A DNA stretch of 64,000 nt, from contig NZ_BJUB01000006.1 in NCBI RefSeq assembly GCF_007989805.1, positions 186,001 to 250,000 on the forward strand, read 5' to 3'. The notes under the pieces are model-generated. The model was given only the letters and a program-made list of their open reading frames with translations. It was not told the DNA's origin and did not search any database. The translations under genes were made by a program, and so were the position numbers. Below, piece by piece: positions 20,046-29,600 of this stretch. Origin of the DNA: Cellulomonas xylanilytica. Its GTDB lineage: Bacteria > Actinomycetota > Actinomycetes > Actinomycetales > Cellulomonadaceae. How positions within the stretch are numbered: the first letter of the stretch is position 1; each line of letters opens with the position of its first letter.

Positions 20046-20744
20046 TCAGCCCTGCTCGGCGCTCGCGCCGCCCGTCTCGAACCGGAAGCCCATGCCGCGC
20101 ACCGTGGTGACGTACCGGGGCGCGTTCGCGTCGTCGCCGAGCTTGCGACGCAGCCAGGACACGTGCATGTCCAGCGTCTTGGTGGAGCCCGTGGGGTCGG
20201 AACCCCACACCTCGCGCATGAGCGTCTCCCGCGCGACGACGGTGCCGGCCGCGCCGACGAGCACGCGCAGCAGGTCGAACTCCTTGGCCGTCAGGTGCAG
20301 CTCCCGCTCGCCCTGGAACGCGCGGTGGGCGGCGACGTCGACGCGGACGTTCTGCGCGTGCAGCTCGTCCTCGTCGCCGGGGTCGCCCACGCTGCGGCGC
20401 AGCAGCGCGCGGACACGGGCCAGCAGCTCGGCCAGGCGGAAGGGCTTGGTGACGTAGTCGTCGGCACCCGCGTCGAGGCCGACCACCAGGTCCACCTCGT
20501 CGGCGCGCGCGGTCAGCACGAGCAGCGGCGTGGTCAGGCCGAGGTTGCGGATGGCACGGGCGACGTCGAGGCCGTCCATGTCCGGCAGGCCGAGGTCGAG
20601 GACGACCAGGTCGGCCGCCGCGGCGCCGTCGATCGCACCTTGACCAGTTCCTTGCACGCGCACGTCATAACCTTCACGCCCGAGGGCGCGGGCCAAAGGC
20701 TCGGCAATCGCGGGATCGTCCTCGGCCAGCAGCACCTGGGTCAT
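20046..20744 (-). CDS. OmpR/PhoB-type response regulator
   Basis: The 232-residue regulator has a receiver domain with the acidic pair EDD at residues 8-10, phosphoacceptor Asp50 in VVLDLGLPDMDG, LTARADE and YVTKPF. The C-terminal winged helix (about residues 130-222) includes LHLTAKEFDLL and TKTLDMHVSWLRRKLG. It is the first gene of a two-gene unit with the kinase, separated by three bases. Its ATG is preceded by TAGCAT at exactly six bases, suggesting a leaderless message. Confidence 0.93.
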   Translation of the reverse strand: MTQVLLAEDDPAIAEPLARALGREGYDVRVQGTGQGAIDGAAAADLVVLDLGLPDMDGLDVARAIRNLGLTTPLLVLTARADEVDLVVGLDAGADDYVTKPFRLAELLARVRALLRRSVGDPGDEDELHAQNVRVDVAAHRAFQGERELHLTAKEFDLLRVLVGAAGTVVARETLMREVWGSDPTGSTKTLDMHVSWLRRKLGDDANAPRYVTTVRGMGFRFETGGASAEQG

Positions 20745-20750
20745 TCGCCC

Positions 20751-20756
20751 ATGCTA
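20751..20756 (-). promoter_or_regulatory. -10 box of a probable leaderless promoter for the OmpR-type regulator
   Basis: On the minus strand TAGCAT is followed by six bases and then the ATG at 20744. No Shine-Dalgarno sequence is present in the six-base gap. Confidence 0.5.
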
Positions 20757-20905
20757 GGTCATGGGACGGTCTTGACCGCCAGGGGGGCGCGCCCACAGGT
20801 TCACGTGAATCTTGCGGCCGGCCGTCCCGCTCTGTGCGCCCCTGGTCGGACCGTCGTGGACCTCGGGTCGTCCTGCGGACGCACGCCGGCGACGGTGCCC
20901 CCGCC

Positions 20906-20911
20906 TACCCT
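20906..20911 (+). promoter_or_regulatory. -10 box of a probable leaderless promoter for the second histidine kinase
   Basis: TACCCT ends six bases before the GTG at 20918. This is the same geometry as the -10 boxes at 12260 and 57254 and supports the chosen start codon. Confidence 0.5.
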
Positions 20912-20917
20912 CGTGGG

Positions 20918-22252
20918 GTGACGAGATGGGATCGCCTGCTGCGGTGGGAGGAGGCGCACCGGTTCGCGGTCGACGCGACCGGCACCGGGTTCCTGCTGCT
21001 CCTCATGGTCGCGACGTCCACGGACATCACGACGGCGACGGCCGACGCGTCCCGCTCCTTCGCCACCCCGCTCATCTCCTTCGCGGTCGTCGCCCCCCTG
21101 GCGTGGCGCCGGGTGCGCCCCACCGCCTCGGCGGTCGCCGTCTACTCCTTCGCCCTCCTGCAGCTCGCGTTCTTCGCCCCGCTGGTGGTGCCCGCGGACT
21201 TCGCCGTCCTGATGGCGCTCTACTCGGTCACCGTGCACGGGCCCCGCTGGGCGCACCGTGTCGCGATCGTCAGCACCCTCGTCGGGTCCGTCCTGCTGGG
21301 CATCGCGATGAACGGGTGGTTCAACGCCCCCGGCGCCGCGTCGACCGCGGTCTTCACCGGGTTCAGCGCCCTCACGGTCTGGGCGTTCGGCCTCGTGCGC
21401 CGCTCCCGCCGCGAGACCATCGAGGCCCTGGTCGACCGTGCCGAGCGCCTCGAGGTCGAGCGCGACCAGCAGTCGCAGATCGCGACCGCCGCCGAGCGCG
21501 CGCGGATCGCCCGGGAGATGCACGACATCGTCGCCCACTCCCTGACCGTGATGATCGCGCAGGCCGACGGCGGCCGGTACGCGGCCGACGCCGACCCGGC
21601 GGCGGCCACTCGCGCGCTCGGCACCATCGGCGAGACCGGGCGCGCCGCGCTGACCGACATGCGGCGGCTGCTGGGCGTGCTGCGGAACAGCTCCGAGCCG
21701 CCCACCACCACCGGCGCCGTCCCGGTGCTGCCGGGGCCCGGCGGGCTGAGCCGCGGCACGGGCCAGGGGTTCGCCCCGCAGCCCGCCGAGTCCGACGTCG
21801 GCGCGCTCGTGGAGCAGGTCCGGGCCAGCGGCCTGCGCGCCTCGCTCGTCCGCATGGGCGAGCCGCGCAACCTGCCGCCCGGGACCGGTCTGACCGTCTA
21901 CCGGATCGCCCAGGAGTCGCTGACCAACGTGCTCAAGCACGCCGGCCCGGACCCCAAGGTCACCGTGCTCGTCCAGTGGCTCCCCGACGCCATCGTGCTC
22001 GAGGTCACCGACGACGGCCGCGGTGCGTCGGCGGACAGCGACGGGCTCGGGCAGGGGCTGCTCGGCATGCGGGAACGCACCACGATGTTCGGCGGCACTG
22101 TCAGCGCCGGCCCGCGGCCCGGGGGCGGGTTCCGCGTCCGGGCCCAGCTGCCCACCCCGGCCGACACCGCACCCACCAGCGAACCGACCAGCACACCCAC
22201 CGACGAGAGGACCACCCCCGTGCCGAGCACCCAGGACGAGGCGTCGCGATGA
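20918..22252 (+). CDS. sensor histidine kinase of the NarL-linked (HisKA_3) class
   Basis: The 444-residue kinase has about four to five membrane spans in residues 20-150 and a short helical linker. The HisKA_3 dimerisation domain carries His202 in ARIAREMHDIVAHSL. A HATPase domain follows (QESLTNVLKHAG, DDGRGA, GQGLLGMRER). Few extracellular residues exist, so it probably senses something within the membrane or receives a signal from a transporter. The ORF continues upstream, but the GTG at 20918 fits the putative -10 box and the start of VTRWDRLLRWEE. The ATGA overlap with the regulator gene means a classical cotranslated pair. Confidence 0.9.
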   Translation: MTRWDRLLRWEEAHRFAVDATGTGFLLLLMVATSTDITTATADASRSFATPLISFAVVAPLAWRRVRPTASAVAVYSFALLQLAFFAPLVVPADFAVLMALYSVTVHGPRWAHRVAIVSTLVGSVLLGIAMNGWFNAPGAASTAVFTGFSALTVWAFGLVRRSRRETIEALVDRAERLEVERDQQSQIATAAERARIAREMHDIVAHSLTVMIAQADGGRYAADADPAAATRALGTIGETGRAALTDMRRLLGVLRNSSEPPTTTGAVPVLPGPGGLSRGTGQGFAPQPAESDVGALVEQVRASGLRASLVRMGEPRNLPPGTGLTVYRIAQESLTNVLKHAGPDPKVTVLVQWLPDAIVLEVTDDGRGASADSDGLGQGLLGMRERTTMFGGTVSAGPRPGGGFRVRAQLPTPADTAPTSEPTSTPTDERTTPVPSTQDEASR

Positions 22253-22965
22253 GCGACGGCACGATCCGCGTCGCCCTGGTCGACGACCAGCAGCTGGTCC
22301 GCGCCGGGTTCCGCATGGTCATCGACTCGCAGCCCGACCTCGAGGTCGTGCTCGAGGCGGGCGACGGGGCACAGGCCGTGCGCGCCCTCGACCCCGCGGC
22401 CCGCACGGCCACCGGGCCGGTCGACGTCGTGCTCATGGACGTCCGGATGCCCACCATGGACGGGCTGACCGCGACCGCGCAGATCATCGCGCGCGCGACG
22501 GACGACGCACCGTCGCCCCGCGTCATCGTCCTGACCACCTTCGACCTCGACGAGTACGTGCTCTCCGCCATCCGCGCCGGCGCGAGCGGGTTCCTGCTCA
22601 AGGACGCCCCGCCGGAGGAGATGCTCGCCGCGATCCGCACCGTGCACCACGGCGACGCCGTCATCGCCCCGTCGAGCACCCGGCGGCTCCTGGAGCACCT
22701 CGTCACCGCGCTCCCGCCCGACGAGCCCGGCACCCCCACCGACCCCGCACGGCTCGCCGTCGCCGACCTCACGGAGCGCGAGCGTGAGGTCCTCGTCCTG
22801 ATGGCGCGCGGCCGGTCGAACACCGAGATCGGCGCCGACCTGTTCGTCGCCGAGGCGACCGTGAAGACGCACGTGGGCCGCATCCTGGCCAAGCTCCACG
22901 TCCGCGACCGGGTCCAGGCCGTCGTCGTCGCCTACGAGACCGGGCTCGTCCGACCGGGATCGTAG
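22249..22965 (+). CDS. NarL/FixJ-type response regulator
   Basis: The 238-residue regulator has the receiver acidic pair DD at residues 12-13, phosphoacceptor Asp64 in VVLMDVRMPTMDG and a LuxR-type DNA-binding helix-turn-helix at about residues 170-235 (LTEREREVLVLMARGRSNTEIG, ATVKTHVGRILAKL). It is the partner of the overlapping kinase. The next genes downstream encode an ABC efflux pair, a common arrangement for envelope-stress or antimicrobial-peptide modules. The ABC genes are likely its targets. Confidence 0.92.
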   Translation: MSDGTIRVALVDDQQLVRAGFRMVIDSQPDLEVVLEAGDGAQAVRALDPAARTATGPVDVVLMDVRMPTMDGLTATAQIIARATDDAPSPRVIVLTTFDLDEYVLSAIRAGASGFLLKDAPPEEMLAAIRTVHHGDAVIAPSSTRRLLEHLVTALPPDEPGTPTDPARLAVADLTEREREVLVLMARGRSNTEIGADLFVAEATVKTHVGRILAKLHVRDRVQAVVVAYETGLVRPGS

Positions 22966-23041
22966 GCCCGGCGCCCCCGACGGCGACCGGTGTCGGTCCA
23001 CGGGATGACGGTCGACCCGTCCGGGGCCTGATGTGCGGGCG

Positions 23042-23076
23042 ACGGGTCCCTCCGTAGCGTCGGTGACGTCATCACC
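23042..23076 (+). promoter_or_regulatory. candidate operator and promoter for the ABC efflux pair
   Basis: Two dyads lie here between the response regulator and ABC genes: ACGG-N6-CCGT at 23042-23055 and GGTGA-CGTCA-TCACC at 23062-23076. Between them TAGCGT could act as a -10 box. The first dyad is spaced like a NarL-family operator. The assignment to the adjacent regulator is inference. Confidence 0.35.
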
Positions 23077-23097
23077 GCACCTCGAAGGAGCCCACCC

Positions 23098-23898
23098 GTG
23101 GACACCACCGTCTTCCGCCCGATCGACGAGGACCAGCCGCGCGTCCCGGGTGGCTCACCGGTCGCCGTCAGCGCCCGGTCGCTCACCAAGGTCTACGGCC
23201 AGGGGGCGGCCGAGGTCCGCGCGCTCGACGGCGTCGACGTCGACTTCGCTGCCGGCGCCTTCACGGCGATCATGGGCCCGTCGGGCTCCGGCAAGTCGAC
23301 CCTCATGCACGTCCTCGCCGGCCTGGACCAGGCGACGTCCGGGACCGCCCGCCTCGGCGCCACCGAGATCACCGCGCTCGACGACGGTGCGCTGACCCGG
23401 CTGCGGCGCGACCGGGTGGGGTTCGTGTTCCAGAGCTTCAACCTGCTGCCGATGTTCACGGCCGAGCAGAACATCCTGCTGCCGCTCGAGCTGGCCGGCA
23501 CGGCCGTGGACCGCGCGTGGTTCGACACGCTGGTGTCCACCCTGGGGCTCGGTCAGCGCCTCACGCACCGGCCGTCGGAGCTGTCCGGCGGTCAGCAGCA
23601 GCGGGTCGCCATCGCGCGCGCCCTCATCGCCAAGCCGGAGGTCGTCTTCGCCGACGAGCCCACGGGGAACCTGGACTCGCGCTCGGGCGCCGAGGTGCTG
23701 AGCTTCCTGCGGCGCTCGGTGCGTGAGCTGGGCCGCACGATCATCATGGTCACGCACGACCCGACCGCCGCGGCGTACGCGGACCGCGTCGTCCTGCTGG
23801 CCGACGGACGCATCGCCGGGGACATCGCCGACCCGACGCCCGAGTCGGTGCTCACGGGCCTGGAGGCCCTGCGCACGCTGGACCAGGCGGCGCTCTGA
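23098..23898 (+). CDS. ABC transporter ATP-binding protein, MacB/LolD type
   Basis: The 266-residue ATPase has Walker A GPSGSGKST at residues 60-68, the Q-loop region FVFQSFNLLP, signature LSGGQQQRVAIARAL, Walker B VVFADEPTGNLDSRSG and the switch His in MVTHDPTAAAYADR. The phrase NLDSRSGAEVL is typical of the MacB/LolD/BceA group, which couple to FtsX-like permeases and move peptides or lipids rather than small solutes. The GTG at 23098 is preceded by AAGGAG. Its TGA overlaps the permease ATG by one base. Confidence 0.93.
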   Translation: MDTTVFRPIDEDQPRVPGGSPVAVSARSLTKVYGQGAAEVRALDGVDVDFAAGAFTAIMGPSGSGKSTLMHVLAGLDQATSGTARLGATEITALDDGALTRLRRDRVGFVFQSFNLLPMFTAEQNILLPLELAGTAVDRAWFDTLVSTLGLGQRLTHRPSELSGGQQQRVAIARALIAKPEVVFADEPTGNLDSRSGAEVLSFLRRSVRELGRTIIMVTHDPTAAAYADRVVLLADGRIAGDIADPTPESVLTGLEALRTLDQAAL

Positions 23899-26489
23899 TG
23901 CTGCGACTCACCTGGGCGCAGATGCGCCGCAGCCTCGGCCGGCTCACGGCCGCCGCCGTCGCCATCGCGATCGGCACCGCGTTCCTCGCCACCACCCTGA
24001 TCGCCGGGAACGTCATGACCCGGACCGGCTACGACGCCGTCACCGCGACGTACGCCGGGGCCGACGTCGTGGTGGACGGCGACATCTCCGAGTCCGAGCT
24101 CGAGGCGGTGCGCGCCCTGCCGGACGTGCGGGCCGCCGAGCTCCTGGCCCCCACCGGCATCGAGATCCGCAAGGGCGGGACCAGCCGCTGGCAGCTCATG
24201 CTGCCGACCATCGACGACCCGAGCCTGAGCTCGCTGGTGGTCGAGGACGGCACCGCGCCGGCGGCCAGCGGAGAGATCGCCCTGCCCCTCGCGACCGCGG
24301 ACGCCCTCGGTGTCGGCGTCGGCGACCACGTGCAGGTCCGCTGGACCACCTCCGAGCCTGCCGACGACGCGACCGCCGAGCCCACCGCGTCGACCGACGG
24401 GTCCGAGGAGGTCTGGCGCACGGTCGACGACGACGTCGTGGTGACCGGCATCGCGTCCGACCCGGCGTCCGCCTGGTCGCAGAGCGGTGGTGCGGGCCTG
24501 GTGACGGCCGACGACGCGCTGCGCTGGAGCGGTGCCGAGTCGCTGGGCGAGCTCGGGGCGACGGTCCTCGTGGCCGCGCAGCCGGGGGTGGGCGCCGAGG
24601 CGCTGCTGGCCGCGGTCGACCCGCTCGTCCCCGGCACCGAGGCGCTCACCCGGGACGCAGCCGCGGAGAGGTCCGTCTCGCAGTTCTCCGACGGCGGGAA
24701 CGTGCTGGTCACGCTCGTCCTCGGGTTCGCCGCGGTGGCGCTGCTCGTCGCCGCCCTCGTCATCGCCAACACGTTCCAGGTGCTCGTCGCGCAGCGCACG
24801 CGCACGCTCGCCCTCCTGCGCTGCGTCGGCGCCGGCAAGGGGCAGCTGCGCCGCTCCGTGCTGACCGAGGCCGCGATCCTGGGCGTCGCCGCGTCCGTGG
24901 CGGGGCTGGTCCTCGGCCTCGTGCTCGGCCAGTCGGCGCTGATGGTGCTCGGCCGCCTGAACCTCGGCGTCCCGCTGCCGTCCACCATCCAGGTGACTGT
25001 GCCCGTCGTGCTGCTCCCGCTCCTCGTCGGCACCGTCGTCACCGTCCTCGCCTCCCTGGTCCCCGCCCGTGAGGCGACGCGGGTCTCCCCGATCGCGGCG
25101 CTGCGCCCGGCCGAGGCCCCGGCCGTGGGTGCTCGCGGGGGTCGCGTCCGGCTCGCGCTGTCCCTGCTGCTCACGCTCGGCGGTGTCGGGGTCATGCTGC
25201 TCGCCGCCGCGCTGTCCAGCAGCGGGCGCGCCGACGCGATGATCCTGCTCGGCGTCGGGGCGCTCGCGGGCGGGCTGTCGTTCGTCGGCGTGCTGCTCGG
25301 CGCGGTGTTCTGGGTGCCGAGGGTCGTGTCGCTCGTGGGACGCGCGCTGGCGAGGACCGGGACCAGCGCCCGGCTCGCCGCGGCGAACACCGTGCGCAAC
25401 CCGCGCCGGACGGCGGCCACCAGTGCCGCTCTGCTGATCGGCGCCACCCTCGTCGCCATGATGAGCACGGGGGCTGCCAGCGCTCGTGTGTCGCTGGCGC
25501 AGGAGCTCGACGAGCACTACCCGGTGGATCTGATGGTCGACGGCACGGTCTACGGCGAGACGTCGAGCCTGCCGTCCGACGTCCGCGACGCGGTCGATGC
25601 CGTGACCGGGGTCGACACCGTCCTGGAGATGCGGACCGCGGCCGTGCTGCGGGACGACACCTGGGTCATGGTCGCCGCTCCCGCCGACGGCTCCACGACG
25701 GACGTGCTGCGCGACCCGCGCACCGCGGACGGCCTGGACGACGGGACGCTGCTGCTCCCCAAGGTGATGTCCGAGGACGTGGCCGGTGACACCGCCACGA
25801 CGACGGCGTACACGACCGTCGGCGACGCGTCTGACCCCGCACCGGACGGGACGGCCATGCAGCTCCGCGCCGTGCCGAGCGAGCTGGGTGGCGTCTACGC
25901 CCTGGTCACCCCGGCCACGTTCGAGCGGCTCGCACCCCAGGCGCCCGTCTCGATGCTGTGGGTCGGGCTGGACCCGGGAGCCGACGCGGCCCTCGTGCTG
26001 CAGGACGTGCGGACCGCGCTGCCGGACACCCCCGCGGAGGTCAGCAGCGCCGGTGCCGAGCGTGCGGGCAACGAGCGGGTGATCGACACGCTGCTGGCGA
26101 TCGTTGTCGGGCTGCTCGGTGTCGCCGTGGTGATCGCGCTGATCGGCGTGGCGAACACCCTGTCGCTCTCGGTCCTCGAGCGGCGTCGGGAGTCCGCGAC
26201 CCTGCGCGCGATCGGGCTCTCCCGACGACAGCTGCGCGTGATGCTCGCCGTCGAGGGGATGCTCATCGCGGGGGTCGGGGCCGTCCTCGGCGCCGCGCTG
26301 GGGCTGCTGTACGGGTGGGCGGGCGCGGTGATCACCTTCGGTGAGATCGGCGACGTGATCCTGGTGGTCCCGTGGACCGACCTGGCGCTCCTGCTCGTCG
26401 TCGCGCTCGCGGCGGGTCTGCTCGCCTCGGTCCTGCCGGGACGGGCGGCCGCCCGCACGTCGCCCGTCGCGGCGCTCGCCGTCGACTGA
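23898..26489 (+). CDS. FtsX/MacB-type ABC permease, large two-module form
   Basis: The 863-residue permease starts with one membrane helix. A large extracellular domain of about 250 residues follows, then three helices in the first FtsX module (LVTLVLGFAAVALLVAALVIANTFQVLVAQR...). A second extracellular domain and a second FtsX module close the protein (LLGVAVVIALIGVANTLSLSVLERRRE). This layout matches bacterial exporters for peptides or lipoproteins. Together with the overlapping ATPase and the upstream two-component pair it forms a sensing-efflux module. Substrate is unknown. Confidence 0.9.
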   Translation: MLRLTWAQMRRSLGRLTAAAVAIAIGTAFLATTLIAGNVMTRTGYDAVTATYAGADVVVDGDISESELEAVRALPDVRAAELLAPTGIEIRKGGTSRWQLMLPTIDDPSLSSLVVEDGTAPAASGEIALPLATADALGVGVGDHVQVRWTTSEPADDATAEPTASTDGSEEVWRTVDDDVVVTGIASDPASAWSQSGGAGLVTADDALRWSGAESLGELGATVLVAAQPGVGAEALLAAVDPLVPGTEALTRDAAAERSVSQFSDGGNVLVTLVLGFAAVALLVAALVIANTFQVLVAQRTRTLALLRCVGAGKGQLRRSVLTEAAILGVAASVAGLVLGLVLGQSALMVLGRLNLGVPLPSTIQVTVPVVLLPLLVGTVVTVLASLVPAREATRVSPIAALRPAEAPAVGARGGRVRLALSLLLTLGGVGVMLLAAALSSSGRADAMILLGVGALAGGLSFVGVLLGAVFWVPRVVSLVGRALARTGTSARLAAANTVRNPRRTAATSAALLIGATLVAMMSTGAASARVSLAQELDEHYPVDLMVDGTVYGETSSLPSDVRDAVDAVTGVDTVLEMRTAAVLRDDTWVMVAAPADGSTTDVLRDPRTADGLDDGTLLLPKVMSEDVAGDTATTTAYTTVGDASDPAPDGTAMQLRAVPSELGGVYALVTPATFERLAPQAPVSMLWVGLDPGADAALVLQDVRTALPDTPAEVSSAGAERAGNERVIDTLLAIVVGLLGVAVVIALIGVANTLSLSVLERRRESATLRAIGLSRRQLRVMLAVEGMLIAGVGAVLGAALGLLYGWAGAVITFGEIGDVILVVPWTDLALLLVVALAAGLLASVLPGRAAARTSPVAALAVD

Positions 26490-26600
26490 CACCCGCCGCG
26501 CGGCCGCCGATCCGACCGGTGGTCCTGTGCACGGACCGGTCCGTCCCCCGACCGTGGGGGGCGGGCCGGTCCGTCGTCCCGGTCACGCCAGGGTCGGTCG

Positions 26601-29600
26601 GTGCGCCTCACCCTGCTCCACCCCGACCCGTCGCGCGGTCCCGGGCTCGTCCCCACCGACGTCGAGGCGGAGCCCGGGCTCCCCCTGTCCGCCCTGCGCC
26701 CGGCGCTCGCCCGCGTGAGCGGGTACGCGGGATGGGCGAGCACGGGTGTCCGGGCCGCCGTCGGGGACGCGCTCCTCGACGAGCACCACGTCGTCGGGCA
26801 CCCTCCGCTCGTCGACGGGTGCCTCCTGCGCACCGGTCGGGGCAGCGGCACGGGGACGGAGCTCGCGGTCCGGTCCGACTGGCACGTCGCCGTGGTCGCG
26901 GGACCCGACGGCGGTGGGCTCGCCGCCGTGCCGGCCGACGGGCGGCTGACGGTCGGGCCGCCGGGCGGTCCCGACGCGGTGCCGCCCTTCCTCGCCGTGG
27001 CGGACCCGGGGCTCGCCCGTGTGGAGGTGAGGCGTCGCGGCGACCGCGTGCACGTGCGGGTCGGCGTCGGGCGGCACCGGCGCCGACGGCGCTGGCGACC
27101 GCACCGTCCGCTGCGCGTGGGCAGCACGACGCTCACGCTGCGGGGACCGGTGCGCGACGACGTACCGGAGACGGCGCCACCGGGCCCCGGCCTGGCGTCG
27201 CGGCCCGCGACGTGGCTGGCGCCGCTGGTCGGCTCGGTCGCGCTCGCGGCCGCGCTGCGCCAGCCCGTCCTGCTCCTCGTCGGCCTCGCCGTGCCGCTCG
27301 TCGCCCTCGGCGCGGCCGGTGTCGCGCGGTGGCGCCGGCGGCACCGTCGGCCGGGCGACACCGCCGTGCAGGACCTCGCCGCCCTCGTCGCCGCGACCGC
27401 CCGCGCGGTCGTGGCCCCGGTGGACCCCGTGACGCTGGACCAGCCCTGGGACCCCGGCGGCTCCCTCGCGGTCGTCGGGCCGCGGAGCCTGGCTCTGCCG
27501 GTCGCGCGGGCGGCCGCCCTCGGCGCGCTCGGCAGCCACCTGACCGCCGCGCTCGCGGTCCGCACCCGGCGGCCCGACGACTGGTCCTGGTGCGTGTGGG
27601 CGACCGCCCCCGACGCTGCGCTGCCGCTCGGTCCCGGCGACGGCCTCGTCGTCGCCGACGACCCGCCCGACCCGGCCGCGCTCGCCCGGTGGCGGTCGTC
27701 GGCCCCCGCGACGCAGCGGCTGCTCCTGCTCGCGGAGTCCCCCGCGGCGGTCCCCGCCTGGTGCCGGGCGCGGCTCGAGGTGGGACCGCGAGCCGTGCGG
27801 CTGCACCGGGCGGACGGCCGGGTGGACGACGTCCCCCGGCAGGCGGTCGGCGCCCGGCGCGCCCTGGAGCAGGTCCGCGCGGCGGCAGCGGCCCGGGCAC
27901 GGGCCGCCGACGCCGGCGACGGAGCCGCGCCGCCCTCCCGGGCCTCGCTCGCGGCGCTCGACGGCATCCCGGCGCCGGACGGCGTCGCCGCGGCATGGGA
28001 GGCGCTTCGCGCGGACCTCACCGTGGCGCTCGGGGTGGGGACAGGTGGCCGGACCGTGGCCGTCGACCTCGTCGCGGACGGCCCGCACGCCCTGGTGGCC
28101 GGGACGACCGGTGCCGGGAAGTCGGAGCTCCTCACCGCCCTCGTGCTCTCGCTCGCGCTGACGCACCCGCCGGACCGCCTGGCGATCCTGCTCGTCGACT
28201 TCAAGGGCGGGACCGGTCTCGGACCCGTCGCCGGGCTCCCGCACGTGCTGGAGCACGTCACGGACCTCGACGCCGCGCACGCCCGACGCGTCCTCGTGTC
28301 GTTGCGTGCGGAGCTGCGCCGCCGCGAGGCCGTCCTGTCCGCCGCGGGTGCCCGTGACCTGCGCGAGCTCGACCCGGCAGGCGCGACGACGCCGCCGCGC
28401 CTGCTCGTCGTCGTCGACGAGCTGCGGGCGCTCACCGAGGACGTGCCCGACGCGTCCGCCGCCCTCACCCGGATCGCCGCCCAGGGACGCGCGCTCGGTG
28501 TGCACCTCGTGCTGGCCACCCAGCGGCCCGCGGGTGCGGTCGGTGCCGACCTGCGGGCGAACGTCGGCCTACGGATCGCGCTGCGGGTCACGGACCAGGC
28601 CGACTCCACGGACGTGCTCGACGCTCCGGACGCCTCCCGCCTCGACCCGGCGACCCCGGGTCGCGCGTGGGTCCGACGCGGGACGCAGCCGCTCGAGGCG
28701 GTCCAGGTCGCGCGGGCCGTCACGGCGGCCGCGACGCCGGTCGTGCGCCTCGCGCCCGCGTGGTCCGACGCGGGTGCCGCCCCGTGGTCCCCCGTCGCGC
28801 CCGGCCCTCCCGTGGACGACGACGCGGGCGCGGACTGGGTGCACGCCGCCGTCCACGCCGCGTCCGGCCGACCGGCGACCACCGGCTGCCCCTGGCTCCC
28901 CGCCCTGCCCGCCGTGGTCCGGCCGGGGGACGTCCCGGACGGGCCCGGTCTGGCGCTCGCCGTCGCCGACCTGCCCGAGGAGCAGCGTCGAGGCGCGGTG
29001 CGCTGGGACCCGGCCGACGGACCGCTCCTGGTCGTGGGCGGACCTCGCTCGGGTCGTACGACGACGCTGGTCACCGCTGCGCTGGAGGCCCTGGACCGGG
29101 GGTGGGCGGTGCACACCGTCGGGTTGCCCGCCGCGTCCCTGGACCGGCTGCGCGCGGCCGACCGGCACGGCCGGCTGGGCAGCGACCTGGAGACCGACGA
29201 CGCCCGCGCGGTGGCTCGTCTCCTCGAGCTCCTCGCGGAGGCGCACCGTCCGCACGTGCTGCTCGTCGTCGACCGCCTCGACCTGCTGCTCGACTCGGTC
29301 GGCCGGCTCGCGCGAGGTGCGGGCGCCGACCGGTTGACCGCCCTCTGGCGCAGCAGCACGACGAGCACGGCGCTCGCGGCCGGGGCCGCCGCGGGGCCCA
29401 CCGCGCTGCAGCACGCCGGCGCGTTCGCCCACCGGCTGGTGCTCCCGCTGGCCGACGCGACGCTCGACACCGTCGCCGGGGTGCCGTCCGGCCTGGCGGG
29501 TCGTCGCACCACCCCGGGCAGGGCCGTGCACCTGCACGCGACGGGGGCGCAGGTGTGCCAGGTGGTCCTGCCCGGGCCACCCGGCGCACGGGTCACGGCG

